The notes beneath the pieces were generated by a model. The model was not told where the DNA came from, made no database searches, and saw only the letters and a list, made by a program, of their open reading frames with translations. Positions 10,713 through 37,525 of a stretch of 64,000 nt of DNA are shown one piece after another. The DNA comes from Notospermus geniculatus (Eukaryota; Nemertea; Pilidiophora; Heteronemertea; Lineidae): the NCBI GenBank assembly GCA_002633025.1, contig NMRB01000343.1:25441-89440 (forward strand). Direction: 5' to 3'. Positions within the stretch are counted from its first letter, which is position 1. Each line of letters begins with the position of its first letter. The position numbers and the translations under genes are program-made.

Positions 10713-11468
10713 TTACATAACATTGCAAGCATTTACTCCACCTAATGGAGTGTTGACTTCCAACCCATCACTACCAGCTTTGAAGCCAAAACCAAGAAGA
10801 TGACAATCAACGTTACCGTTGCGGATTCCAACGCCAGTGTTGACGTTTGGATCAATATGGGCGCCGACTATGTTGCCAACAGAACCCTCAACCCTGTATA
10901 CAGACGCATCCGCCCAGGCTCCCAAACCTGGCCCGGCTACAGCCTGAGCCTGCAAGTTCAGACCTCTGTGGGATTCAGAAAATGGACCTGAAGATGTCCT
11001 GCCTTGTGTGTGCGATGCATATCTTGCGACAGCATTGCCGTTCTTGGCGCTTGCAAACTTGATGTCTTTCGCTTCCATCTCGATATCCACGTCAGCCGAA
11101 TCGAATCGATGACCACAAATGAAATTGCCATCCGTGAGCCAATTGATGAACTCATAGGCGAATTTTTGGCAATTTTTCTCCAGCATTTCATAAGAAGGGT
11201 ATTGATCCTGCCAGTCATCTATCCACTCATCTATTTCCCCGTCAGTTTTGTCCGTTTCTCCGGCAAGTTCTCCGCCAAATGAACCGGCTTTACTTGCAGC
11301 ACGGTACCCATAGCTTCGCTGGATCCAGTTCCCCTTACCACTTTTCTTTTCCCCACTTCCCCGTGGAGAAATCTCATACCACGTGTTGTCAACCTTGACC
11401 GCCCAATGAGTTGGTCCTGATATGATCGGTGTCATCGGTTTGCGACCAAGTTTAACGGTTCTCGTCAT
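10713..11468 (-). CDS. PPPDE/LRAT-type papain-like protein with glycine-rich C-terminal domain
   Basis: This is one uninterrupted 251-codon exon. The start is the ATG at 11,468, with A at -3. Upstream on the minus strand CTTCTCTTTCAG (about 11,519-11,530) is a good acceptor, so a 5'UTR exon is likely. The N-terminal half has GPTHWAVKVDNTWYEI (His21) and, about 80 residues later, EKNCQKFAYEFINWL (Cys100). This His-then-NC order is that of circularly permuted papain folds such as PPPDE (deSUMOylase) and LRAT/NlpC relatives, so a thiol hydrolase or acyltransferase role is possible. After a linker, the C-terminal ~80 residues (alternating A/G, an NTGVGI word and LLGFGF) resemble a tail I recall from uncharacterised fish and invertebrate proteins. 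The segment sits inside 19-bp inverted repeats. The substrate cannot be told. Confidence 0.7.
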   Translation of the reverse strand: MTRTVKLGRKPMTPIISGPTHWAVKVDNTWYEISPRGSGEKKSGKGNWIQRSYGYRAASKAGSFGGELAGETDKTDGEIDEWIDDWQDQYPSYEMLEKNCQKFAYEFINWLTDGNFICGHRFDSADVDIEMEAKDIKFASAKNGNAVARYASHTQGRTSSGPFSESHRGLNLQAQAVAGPGLGAWADASVYRVEGSVGNIVGAHIDPNVNTGVGIRNGNVDCHLLGFGFKAGSDGLEVNTPLGGVNACNVM

Positions 11469-11743
11469 TTTGAAGAAAGATTTCACCAAGACTCCGCTGT
11501 TGTTAATTGGAGAAATTTCTGAAAGAGAAGTTGGCGGTCAGTACTAAAGATAGTGTCAGTATAATTCCTCCAAGGTTGATGGGAAAATGCGTTATAGGCA
11601 TGGTAGGCGCCGGTAGCACTATCGACTTTCTGTGCGGTCGGCCATCTTTTCTAGACGGGAGAAAACGGGCTATAGTGGATCACGGGCCATCCTATTCATG
11701 AAGTTTCTGCCTCGCGAGGCAAAAAAATCAACGAAATTACGCG

Positions 11744-11811
11744 CACACGCGAGCTACCTGCTGAGCAAGCGGTCTCGAATAACGTTTTGCTCAGCAGATA
11801 GCTCACGTGTG
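11744..11811. repeat. 68-bp imperfect palindrome
   Basis: CACACGCGAGCTACCTGCTG at the left pairs with CAGCAGATAGCTCACGTGTG at the right, with two mismatches and a loop of about 18 nt. Confidence 0.7.
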
Positions 11812-11819
11812 AGGCAGGC

Positions 11820-12368
11820 TTTAAAGGTTACCTGAGAAGCTTTTATCGACTTCTGGTTTTCTGCGTAATACTATAGAGCATTAGTCAGGCAACATGAAAC
11901 TGCAAAGCGCATGAAAATCGGGTCACCCATTACAAAGTTATGGCAATCTAAATAGGACTACTACACACCCCTGACAACCACGTCAGGCAGCGGAGAACAG
12001 CACATTTGATGTCATTGGATTTTGTAAACATGCAAAAAACATCAAAATAACTCATTTAACTTGGGCAGTTGGGTGTAGTTTTGATGTATTTTTCTTGTTC
12101 AGTCAGTCGTACTGCAGTTATTTCCCTCAATATGGATTCTGAGGGCAATTTTAGAATTTCTGGACAGCACAATTTACCTCACGAACCCGCCGCCTGGACA
12201 GCCATGGATACCAAGTTGTTTGGCTGTCAGGTAGAAACAACATCTTAAATTTGGTATAACACTGTAATTAATGGTCCAATTTTCATGCAACTTTCACTGA
12301 AATGATCTTTACTCCAACATCTTTCCAGAGAGGCTGAGTGCTGGGAAGCTTCTCAGGTGACCTTTAAA
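11820..12368. mobile_element. 549-bp inverted-repeat element
   Basis: The ends TTTAAAGGTTACCTGAGAAG (11,820) and CTTCTCAGGTGACCTTTAAA (ending 12,368) are inverted copies with one mismatch over 23 bp. The interior has no coding signal. The stretch 12,370-13,118 holds nothing firm beyond a short TTTCCTGGAATAGTGT repeat at about 12,530-12,571. Confidence 0.7.
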
Positions 12369-13119
12369 CCGAACGAACGCTACCAAAAAACAGCCGCGCG
12401 AACTCCCGCGCATCTTTCCGCGGTGAAAGAAGTTCGCCCGACTTTTCCCACAGTGCATTGTGTTGAGACTATTTCAGCCTTCCCGGCAGACAGGTTTCCG
12501 GGAATTGTAATTACATTGTTCTCGGAATTGGTATTTCCTGGAATAGTGTTCCATTTCCTGGAATAGTGTCCCAGAATTCGACGCAATGGTTGAGGCATTT
12601 CGTTGAAGAAGAAGACGAAAGGGAAAATGCCCAGCAAAAAACCGAAAAGATTATTTCCGGAATAGAGAAAAATTCCCCAAACTATGCTCTTTGGAAAATC
12701 TCGTACACGAAAATACGTTGTTTTTCTTCTCTTTCGGTCTTCTTGCCAAGGCCTGCCTGTGGTTGAAATAGGCCTACCTTCCATATTTGTTTGACCTGGA
12801 TGATTGGAATAGTCATTTCGTGACATGAGGTTTTTCAGGTGGGGATTCCCCAAACCACACAGGCTGATAACGTGCAAAAGGATTTCCATCTTTCATTTTC
12901 TTTTCAGCAAAATGATTCACTCTACCCTTTGAGCCAATGCCCGGTCTTCCCCTACTCAATCACACATCGCCCACCAATGGTATTCAATTCAACTTCGATG
13001 GCTAAACGTTTATTTCCACACCGTCGTCACATCACCGTAGACAAGCCTATTGGTGGGCTACTATCCAAACTGAAACGTCTTGATGATGTTGAAAATGGAA
13101 GTTTCTGAACTTCAGCATA

Positions 13120-13322
13120 AAGGGGCTGTTGATTTTCATCACTTGAGGAATCTGAGTTGTGATCCTTGGGGAAAAAGGAAAAAGCTATGCACTTGCAAAT
13201 TTCAGGGATCATTTGTTGTACTGTACAGAATAATCCCTGCAATTTGCAGTTTCATAGCTGTCTCCATTTTCTCAAGGATCACAACTCAGACTCCTCAATT
13301 AACGAAAATGAACAGTCCCTTT
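13120..13322. mobile_element. Foldback element, copy 1
   Basis: Arms of about 50 bp (13,120-13,170 and 13,271-13,322) include TCTGAGTTGTGATCCTTG and its complement. The family recurs at 16,755-17,258 in AADAT intron 1. Confidence 0.8.
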
Positions 13323-14161
13323 GTCAAAAATGCCCCTCCCCCGGAGCTGCCTGACATAACTTGAGCTGAAATTTGTCAGAAATGCCCATGAGCTACAAAA
13401 ATCAGTTTGGAAAGTGTCTGGACTGCCCTTGCGATAAGTAAGAAGAGGTGTTTTTGGCCACGTCTGAAATCTATAGAACTAGATGTTGTTGTGGCCAAAA
13501 CATCCCTTCTTTCTTTGCCTATCGCACGGAGTGTAGAAATATAAGACTTGCTTGAAGAATTTGAGAGGAAATGACAAAATTCTTCTGAGGACCTACCTTT
13601 CTGAGACGGGACAGCGGACCGTTTCTGTTGTGTAGACTGGAGTGTTCTATCTGCCAGTGAGAGCAAGTCTTATCTCTGCATACAAGTGTTATACTCTAAC
13701 CTCTTAGATGTAAGACCGGTTCATTAACTTGGTTCAAGACCGCCTCCAATTATTATGCAGTGAGAAGGGAACATGCATTGCTCTCTGATTGGCCAGATAT
13801 TCTGTTGGCCAAGTCATGAACTTCTGCTTGCTCATTCAAGACATATTGTTTGGGTTGACGTGGCTCTTTTATAGGAAAATGGTGGTTCCTGATGCAAGAA
13901 ATTTGAAGAAACTGACCACAGTTGTGACCTTGATGGCACATCTTACGTCACCAAGCTGTACAATTACCAATGACACACAATGGGGTGCAGGAGACGGTGG
14001 TACGCATTACATCAGTGGTCATCAACTCACACTATTACATGGCGAACTGAGGTTGTCACGACCTGGTGATCACTGCCCAAAACACAATACCCTCAAAAAG
14101 ATCATAAATAGTGGGTGGTCCTAGGCCTTGACTGGAATATTTGGAACTGGTTTTACATCTG

Positions 14162-14390
14162 AGGCTCCAGTTCCATAGAGCTCACGTTGACACTTTTCAC
14201 GCGCCACGCTTCACGTTTTCCTTTCGTTCCTCAATTCAGCGCACAATGAGACACACCAGGAGGTAATAATTATTACCTCCTGGACACACATAATACCTGT
14301 CCTGTGACATGCTTTCTCCGAGGAACGAAAGGAAAACGTGAAGCGTGGCGCGTGAAAAGTGTCAACGTGAACTCTATGGAAATGGAGCCT
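14162..14390. mobile_element. 229-bp foldback with near-perfect arms of about 70 bp
   Basis: The arms, starting AGGCTCCAGTTCCATAGAG and ending in the complement, are almost identical through TTCACGCGCCACGCTTCACG. The loop carries a second palindrome, AGGAGGTAATAATTATTACC plus TCCT, at 14,260-14,283. An outer 16-bp perfect pair, ATACTCTAACCTCTTA at 13,690 and its complement at 14,390-14,405, abuts the right end. Confidence 0.85.
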
Positions 14391-14828
14391 AAGAGGTTAG
14401 AGTATCTGCCAGTGTTTCTGTGGGTGAGTGTGTCCCTCTATTGTTTGGGAAACGCTGGCAGACAGATCGACATGTTTCTCTGTGTGTCCCTTATTGTCCA
14501 GTCGCCGCTTGCTTATTCCGTCAGACAATAGGAGGGGAACACTGGCAGATGTTACACCGGAGCGTTACCTGCTTATATATAGGGGGAGTAATCAGGTTGA
14601 ATATGAATAGCGAACCGCCCTGGGGCAAGTCCGCGGTAAAATCAGGGATATTTTTTACTTGTTCAGTGCTTTTACGTCAATGACTATTGGGCATTTTGCC
14701 CTCTCCCGAATGTGTAGAAACGCCAGGAAATGTTTAGGAATGATAAAGACAGTGAGCGGAATCTTTCAAGAATATGCATGCGGAGAGATTGCGGAATGAA
14801 TGCGGAATAACTAAATTGACTGAAGCAG

Positions 14829-14970
14829 CGGTTGATCCACTGTTGCGATTTTGGCTTGAGACGGGGTTGCGATCCCTTGCGGTTACCGTATGGCAATCGG
14901 AAGTCCATACGGTCACCGCAAGGGATCGCAACCCCGTCTCAAGCCAAAATCGCAACAGAGGATCAACGGC
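14829..14970. mobile_element. 142-bp near-perfect foldback
   Basis: Arms of about 65 bp include TTGCGATTTTGGCTTGAGAC and its complement and differ at only a few bases. The loop is about 10 nt (around GCAATCGGAAGT). It has no coding capacity. Confidence 0.85.
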
Positions 14971-15021
14971 TAAAGGCTGTTGAAAGAAACCACTGCTCCT
15001 TGCATTCGCGGTCGCAATGCC

Positions 15022-15260
15022 CAGTGTGGTGATTCAAACAGAAAATTATTTTATTCGTACGCGAAGTCGTTGATGCATAACTAATGGTGCTTGTCGCATT
15101 CACAGTTCATCTGGTAAATGGAAGGGGTGACGGGTGATACGTAATAAGCTGTCACCCCTTCTATTTGCCTAAACAACTGCAAAAATAGTCAACACGATTA
15201 GTTATGCATGAGTAAAATCGCGTACGAATAAAATAATTTTGTGTTTGAATCACCACACTG
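15022..15260. mobile_element. 239-bp foldback element
   Basis: The outer arms CAGTGTGGTGATTCAAACAG and the complement of the right end pair over about 42 bp. An inner pair, GGAAGGGGTGAC and GTCACCCCTTC, lies near the centre. It is about 430 bp upstream of the AADAT start codon. Confidence 0.8.
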
Positions 15261-15435
15261 ATGCCGGAACTCACGAAATATGGGACTACAAATCCAGTTC
15301 AATCGGGGACTACGAATCCACGGAGCATGGCCTCCGAGGACAAGATTCATCCATATCAAACGACGTTGGTACCTCAAGACAGAGACCCATCCCAGACATG
15401 AGGACGTGATGGCGTTTCGGGTTGGCGTTTCGGGG

Positions 15436-15498
15436 GCTTTGCGAAAACTCCCTATTGTTAGCTTTGCGAAAACTCCCTAATGTTAGGGAGTTTTCGCA
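15436..15498. repeat. Direct repeat plus 34-bp palindrome upstream of AADAT
   Basis: TGCGAAAACTCCCTAA (15,465-15,480), a TG spacer and the exact complement (15,483-15,498) form a palindrome. A direct copy, GCTTTGCGAAAACTCCCTA, lies at 15,436. It is about 190 bp upstream of the AADAT ATG and could affect the promoter. No other promoter element is clear there. Confidence 0.7.
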
Positions 15499-15688
15499 TA
15501 GATATAAATCAGTTCTGAACGTTTGTAGAAAGTTCTGCATAGATATAATCCAATCTGAATATTTTCCGTTTTGGCGTGCCATAGATGACATCATAATACA
15601 TCGGCCAAGCAGTACACTGCAATTTCGAAGAAGGAACAAATTGCCATATAAGCAGACAGTTCGAAAACTTGACCTTTTTTCAGCCAAA

Positions 15689-32073
<16,385 letters not shown>

Positions 32074-32865
32074 GTAAGATAAGATAGGTTTATATATTCC
32101 TTGGAAATGATTTCCTCTCAGCAAATCATTTTTTCCATCATGTCCTCAAAACTACTAAGGGATGATGTCATGTGTTGTTCATAGAAAAAACATATCATTG
32201 GCCTAACGTTTAAATGTCATTGATCTTGTTAAGGTCTTCATGCATGGTGTACTGGAAACGTGTTTGAAATCATGCCCGCGTCTGTGATTTTGTCTACGAG
32301 TTCCGACGGTTTCCTGCGCTTCTCGTAGGTTACGCTCGATCCCGCTTTCGATTTGAGATCATGGTTTTCGCGAACCACGATTCTCCGCATAAACTCAACA
32401 TTTTCTCCCGGCATTTTCTGCTGATTTGATGATCGAGTTAGGGGTCAAACCCTTCAGGTAAGAAACAGAACCCCCGCAGGCCCGTTATATGTTGTGTGAT
32501 TATCTGTGCAATTGTGTGAAATGCATTGTGGGTGTGTGTACATTTCACGTGCATGGTATCCACGTGTCACACCCGGTCTTCGGTCAAACCTTCAATCACG
32601 TCGATTTAGCTTCCAGTATTTGAGACTATAATTTCATTTTATGTTAGATGGGAATTCAGGTTATGAATGTTCAAGAGACAGGCCTATATGTATATGTGAG
32701 AGTTTCAAGTAACATATCGATCTAAGGAGTGCGTGGTTCCTCACCCCTCAGGTTTGCTATGCGTCGTACATTGTATTAGACCTACAGTGTAGTCTGTATT
32801 TATAGATCAACTAGGACATTCCAAAGGTTCAGCCTTCAGAATAGGGTTTATTTTGTACTCGTGTG

Positions 32866-33400
32866 CAAGTCTCCTCCAGTCTGTCGTATGAAGTGGGTGA
32901 TAATTCCATTGCTTAGCTCACAAGACTCCTCCACTCTGTCGCATGAGGTGGTTGATAATTCCATCTCTTAGCTCGCAAGACTCCGGCTCCACTCTGTCGC
33001 ATGAGGTGGGTGATGATTCCATCTCTTAGCTCGCAAGTCTTCTCTAGTCTGTCGTATGAGGTCGGTGATAATTCCATCACTAACCTCTCAAGTCTCCTCC
33101 AGTCTGTCGCATGAGGTCGGTGATAATTCCATCGCTAACCTGGCAACCAGTCTGTCGCATGAGGTCGGTGATAATTCCATCGCTAACCTCTCAAGTCTCC
33201 TCCAGTCTGTCGTATGAGGNGGGTGATAATTCCATCACTAACCTCGCAAGCCTCCTCCAGTCTGTCGCATGAGGTGGGTGATAATTCCATCGCTAACCTC
33301 GCAAGTCTCCTCCAGTCTGTCGTATGAGGTCAGTGATAATTCCATCGCCAACCTCGCAAATCTCCTCCAGTCTGTGGAATAAAGTCGGTGATAATTCCAT
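32866..33400. repeat. 55-bp minisatellite, about nine to ten units
   Basis: The unit contains CTCCAGTCTGTCGTATGAGG, then GGTGATAATTCCATCGCTAA and CCTCGCAAG. Unit lengths vary from 46 to 58 bp. An N at 33,220 lies inside. A minus-strand frame through it is a by-product of the repeat. Confidence 0.92.
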
Positions 33401-33443
33401 ATGAATATGGGCCCAGGGTTTTTGGTGGGTGTGGGATAGGTGA

Positions 33444-33484
33444 ACCTTGGAGGAATTATACTGTCAGTATAATTCCTCCAAGGT
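33444..33484. repeat. 41-bp perfect palindrome of the CCTTGGAGGAATTATA repeat
   Basis: ACCTTGGAGGAATTATACTG, one T, and the exact complement. The arm is the same word that bounds the PPPDE-like gene at 10,332 and 11,578, including the extra CAG seen beside the right-hand copy there. Confidence 0.9.
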
Positions 33485-33815
33485 CCTCCAAGGGTGAACG
33501 TACAGCTTCTGACCTGCTGGTCCCAGTGATGTGGAAAAACCATCAGGAATAAATCCCTTTCCACAAAAGAAAGAGATCCAAATGTTCAAAGCATTTGCAC
33601 TTTTCTTGTTGTCCTGAAATGTTAACGCAGAGCGCCAGTATTAATAATGATTGGGGTACTGATCGTTGCTAGTCTGACAACAACCGTCTCCATGAAGTGC
33701 TCTACATTGAACAGCATCTTTGATTTCCTTTGTTCAGTACAAATTTCAATTTCCTGTTCAGCTAGCACAGCATGGCCAATAGCCGTTTTTTCCTTGGTGT
33801 ACTTGCAGAACTATT

Positions 33816-34160
33816 TTAGCTCACATGGTGAGCTCTTATTGTCACGCAGTGTTCATGATCGGTTGGCGTCGGTGTCCGATTAGATCAGGGCGTGTTTCAA
33901 ATAAACCGTCCTAAGGCTATTGACTTAAAACTTTGTACATAGGTACCCATAGGACAGATGACCTGAGGGACCAGGTTTTGTCTCATCTGATTCATTGCTT
34001 GGCCACTCGGTGGCTAAAATAAATCCAAAAACACACAAAAAAACGATATAGGCCTAACTGCTGAACTAAGGGCTGGGTCATCTCCAAATTTTTGTCATAG
34101 GTACATCTAATCATGGTCCATGATATAAATAAATTAATGGGGTTCATAGTTTGCCCTTCG
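33816..34160. repeat. Dispersed repeat starting TTTTAGCTCACATGG
   Basis: It follows the same order as 31,098-31,445: AGCTC...GAGCTC opening, GTCACGCAGTGTTC, ACTTAAAACTTTGTACATAG, then GGCTGGGTCATCTCC. It is diverged. Confidence 0.65.
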
Positions 34161-34406
34161 GTGGTATGTGTCATATGGATATTTGACTTCGAGTGTTTTG
34201 AGAGCCCCCCAAATTTAATGAAGTTTGGTACAGTGGTTGATGTGGATGCCTAACTGAAAAACCCAAAATCTTGGGGTGGTACTCTTTTATTTCTGCCTGT
34301 AACGCCGCGCCCCCCCCCTGCAAGACAATAGGTCAGCCTCAAAAATGCGAAAAAAAACAAGTCAAATCGATCAATTATTATGGGAACCTGAGATATTGGC
34401 TAGTAT

Positions 34407-34896
34407 CATAAAGGAATCAACCATAAAGGTTCAACTGACAAATTTAGCATTTTATAAATGTGGACAATATCCCTTTAAAACCCAACAGAATTGCATTCTG
34501 ACGTTTCCATGTGATAGGCAAGACCCTTCTGCACATTTACTGCAAATTTTGTTGAATTCCGACTAGTTGATCTTATGATACAAAAGGTCTGAATTAATGA
34601 GAACCCCACGAACGATGTGTGTTCAGGGTCATCGGTGTACATTTGAATAGGCTCACGTACATTTGTACATGGAACACTAATTGTGCTGAAAATAGCTCAG
34701 TTATCGTCAGAAATGGAATTCAAAGCATCATGTTGGCAGGTTCATGTACCTCTTCACCACAAAAAAAGTTGAAGCTCGTGCCTATTACGTAAAGCCAAAA
34801 TTCAGGCAGTGAGAGACATCTGGTGGCAACACAGGAAGTGTATCCCTCAGTAAGCTCATCGTTCGCAGTTAAACCTTTATGGTTGATTCCTTTATG
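34407..34896. mobile_element. 490-bp inverted-repeat element (CATAAAGGAATC ends), copy 1
   Basis: It starts CATAAAGGAATCAACCATAA and ends GTTGATTCCTTTATG. The ambiguous base N at 34,897 falls exactly at its right edge. Copies are at 55,796-56,276 (opposite orientation) and 62,586-63,764 (same orientation, with insertions). Confidence 0.88.
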
Positions 34897-35129
34897 NTGG
34901 TGTAGGCATTTATTGAGACGAATACACGATGGAGCTCAGCTCGTACAAGAAGCCCCTCTGTTTTTCTGGATTACTGCTGTAAACCTATCAAATTTTATAA
35001 ATTGTGAAGGCAAGGAGGTGATTTGTGGCTATATTCTTGAAGTAAGTGTTGCTTCTTCTGACACTGAATAAAGACCCACTGTGATGATTTATAGGTAGGG
35101 AACCATGCATAGGTCACTATTTTTATCTC

Positions 35130-35487
35130 TTAAAGCACGGCTGTATGTTCTTTATCCCTCCCCACCTTGATAAGACTGGTCTCCTGTCCAATCTATATAT
35201 AGCCAGTGGTAACACCGAGGCTGGACTGATACTGTTTCGAAACAAAAATGGCCGCCATACCTTTCATCACTTGAAAGTTCAACATGGTGTTATGGCGTCA
35301 CTAACCCTTCATCAGGCGGTAACATGCTTCAACTCATTCCTTTATGGTAACAACACTCTCAATGCCTAATTGGTAACTTAGATCATTCTAATAGATAGAT
35401 TTGAACAGTCTTATCGAGCATGCATATACGACGTTGCCTAAAGGTCAAAGGTTACGTCGGCAAAACCTAATGCATAGTCGTGCTTTA
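35130..35487. mobile_element. TTAAAGCACG-ended element, copy 1
   Basis: The ends TTAAAGCACGGCTGTATG and ATAGTCGTGCTTTAA are inverted, with TTAA at each edge. A related copy in the opposite orientation lies at 41,587-41,968. Shared interior words are TTGATAAGACTGGTCTCCTG and CTAAAGGTCAAAGGTTACG. Confidence 0.85.
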
Positions 35488-35847
35488 AAGGGAGACATGC
35501 GAAAAATATATTCTCTGAGTTGTAGCGCCGTCTGTTAATACACGGTGACACTACGCTATATCACAGGCCCCTGTAGAGCTATAGTGAGCTTAGAACACGC
35601 ATCTAACCAAAAAACACTAGTTTGTACAAAAACACACCCCGAGTTCACGAATTTATGAGCTCGTGGTGTGTTTTTAGATTCGTCTTGTGTTTTTTAGATA
35701 CGTTTGGTTAGAAAAGTGTTCGAAACTCACTGATAGCTCTACAGGCGCCTGTGATAGAGCGTAGTGTCACCGTGTATTAACAGATGGCGCTACAACTCAG
35801 ACAACTTGTGCACGCCGGGCAATATTTTTCGCATGTCTCCCTTTAAG
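35484..35847. mobile_element. 364-bp foldback with TTTAAAGGGAGACATGC ends
   Basis: Long imperfect arms of about 110 bp or more include GGTGACACTACGCTATATCA and its partner near 35,755. It abuts, and shares TTTAAAG with, the 35,130-35,487 element. Confidence 0.85.
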
Positions 35848-36800
35848 CCTGGTTACCTCTGCCTTACACATAGATTGTTATTTTCATGTGTGTCTCACTG
35901 AGCTATGTAGAAGTCCATACTGCACCAAACACATCTCGAATTATCTGAGCACATTCCAAATAGCAAGACACAAATGCATAATATCACCGTTTGCTTCCTA
36001 AGGAATCTGAAAAATCCTGTTAAACATGCATATAAACCAGAGTTGACAGTTTCTGGAGAAGGAAAATTTCCTTGATGACTCCAGTTAATGTTGGCAATTT
36101 CTTTAGCAAGGCAACCTTCACCCAAATGGTTATTCATTCAATTGATCTAAGTAGAATTGGGCATGCCTTTTCTTCTGGTTTAGTATAATGTGAATTGTTG
36201 ATAAATCTGACCATGTCATGTTTGTTGTGTGAGCCAATAAAGCAACGATCCATCACTTTGACAGTTCAATCAACAGAATGTGTCGGGTTCATGCAGCTGG
36301 CCTCGTCTCCCACAAATTGTAAGAAAAGAAGCTAACTGCTTTGGGATCAGCAGCAGGGGCGATAATACATGTTGTTCATTCAATGTCATAAGCATTGATG
36401 GATGAATGGTGCTTAAAATCTGTTGCTAGTTCCAAAGATTTCATAAGGAGGTTCGTCACTTTTTAAAGGGACTGTGGGATTATTATTGCCAGGAATGGCA
36501 CACCATATAATCATGTCTTGATAAATCCACTGTCGCCCATTGCAAAACTTTTAGTGACAGAGATGAAAAACCACATGTGCTCAAATTTCTATAGAATAAT
36601 AATCTTTAATTGCACATATTATAACCCCGTGTTTTGAGAACGTGTGTTGAAATTCTGGCGAGCACCAGTTTCAAACTAGCCTAAACTATGGTTAATTAAT
36701 AGATCTAGTGATAGGTGGTGCTGGAGAGTGCACGCCGGAATCGACATGAATTTATAGGGGTAGCACCAATTCCTTATAGTACACCTGTATTTATTTTTCT
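35848..36800. other. No gene or named repeat seen
   Basis: This is AT-rich non-coding sequence. The open frames are short and unlike any family I know. It could still contain the missing last AADAT exon, which would encode only about 15 residues. Confidence 0.4.
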
Positions 36801-36804
36801 AACC

Positions 36805-37066
36805 AAATGTGATTTTCTGTGTCTGGACATCCTGACGTTCCCAAGTACTTTTCCCCACTCGGGTGATTCCGTTCAAGAGTAGTAATTTTTAGCTCACCTG
36901 GTCAGCTCTTTCTGTCACGTGGTGGCCGTCGCCCATCTTCGTCGGCATCGTTGTCGTCCGTCGTCAGCGTCCGTTAGCAGGGCAGCTATTCCATGAATAT
37001 CGAATATTCATACATGTAACAAAATGTGATTTTCTGTGCCTGGACATCCCTACGTTCTTAGGTACT
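36805..37066. repeat. 50-bp direct repeat around a TTTTAGCTCACCTGG repeat
   Basis: AAATGTGATTTTCTGTGTCT with GGACATCCTGACGTTC (36,811-36,842) is repeated at 37,023-37,054 with a few changes. The dispersed repeat 36,888-36,985 lies between them. Confidence 0.7.
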
Positions 37067-37525
37067 CAGGAGCCTCGAGGGACTCGTCAGTTCTAAAGGC
37101 TAAGACATCGTCATTTTTCAAAATACACCAAATTTGGCTTCGGTTTCCATGGAAACGGGATTTTCTAAAAATGCCCAAGGATACCAAAGTTGCACCCGGC
37201 GGATTCTGAATCTCTGTCATTTGGAGATATAAAAAATGCAAAAACATTGTTGTTGTCAAAAATGTCCCCCGCCTTTTCGATTTGCGTCCAGACTGTGAGT
37301 ACGTGTCGTTGGTGTCCGTCGGCGTCCTCAGCATCCGTTAGCAGGGCACATCATGAGAACTGAAAAGGAATTGTACATTGTTGTACAGGAATACTTGTTT
37401 TCATCGGTATCCTGTTTCTTTTTATTAAGGAGAAATGCAATGAAATTAAATACATGTAGTTTTCATCAGCTGCAAGGTGATGTAAGTTTTATTGTCGGGC
37501 GACCAAAAAAGGAAATGAATTGAAA

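Larger units (their letters stand above)
10332..11578. mobile_element. 1.25-kb segment bounded by perfect 19-bp inverted repeats, carrying the PPPDE-like gene
   Basis: CAACCTTGGAGGAATTATA lies at 10,332-10,350 and its exact complement at 11,560-11,578. Between them lie a 27-bp minisatellite, a duplicated gene tail and the complete minus-strand ORF. No clear target-site duplication is visible. The same repeat occurs as a tight 41-bp palindrome at 33,444-33,484, so it is a recurring unit here. Whether the segment ever moved as one element is inference. Confidence 0.5.

Noticed and set aside
13376-13666. Minus-strand frame of 96 codons between foldback elements
   Set aside because: Ser/Lys/Arg-rich with no recognised motif, no splice context and repeats on both sides. 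Not enough to call a gene.
32120-32185. Candidate last AADAT exon directly after the 32,073 donor
   Set aside because: The implied intron would be 46 nt, too small, and the peptide does not match the family.
32866-33400. CRISPR-like array of regular units
   Set aside because: The sequence is eukaryotic, the units vary along their whole length and there are no unique spacers. It is a minisatellite.
33757-33780. Candidate last AADAT exon (acceptor CTGTTCAG, then LAQHGQ and stop)
   Set aside because: Too short, weak similarity and only a modest acceptor.
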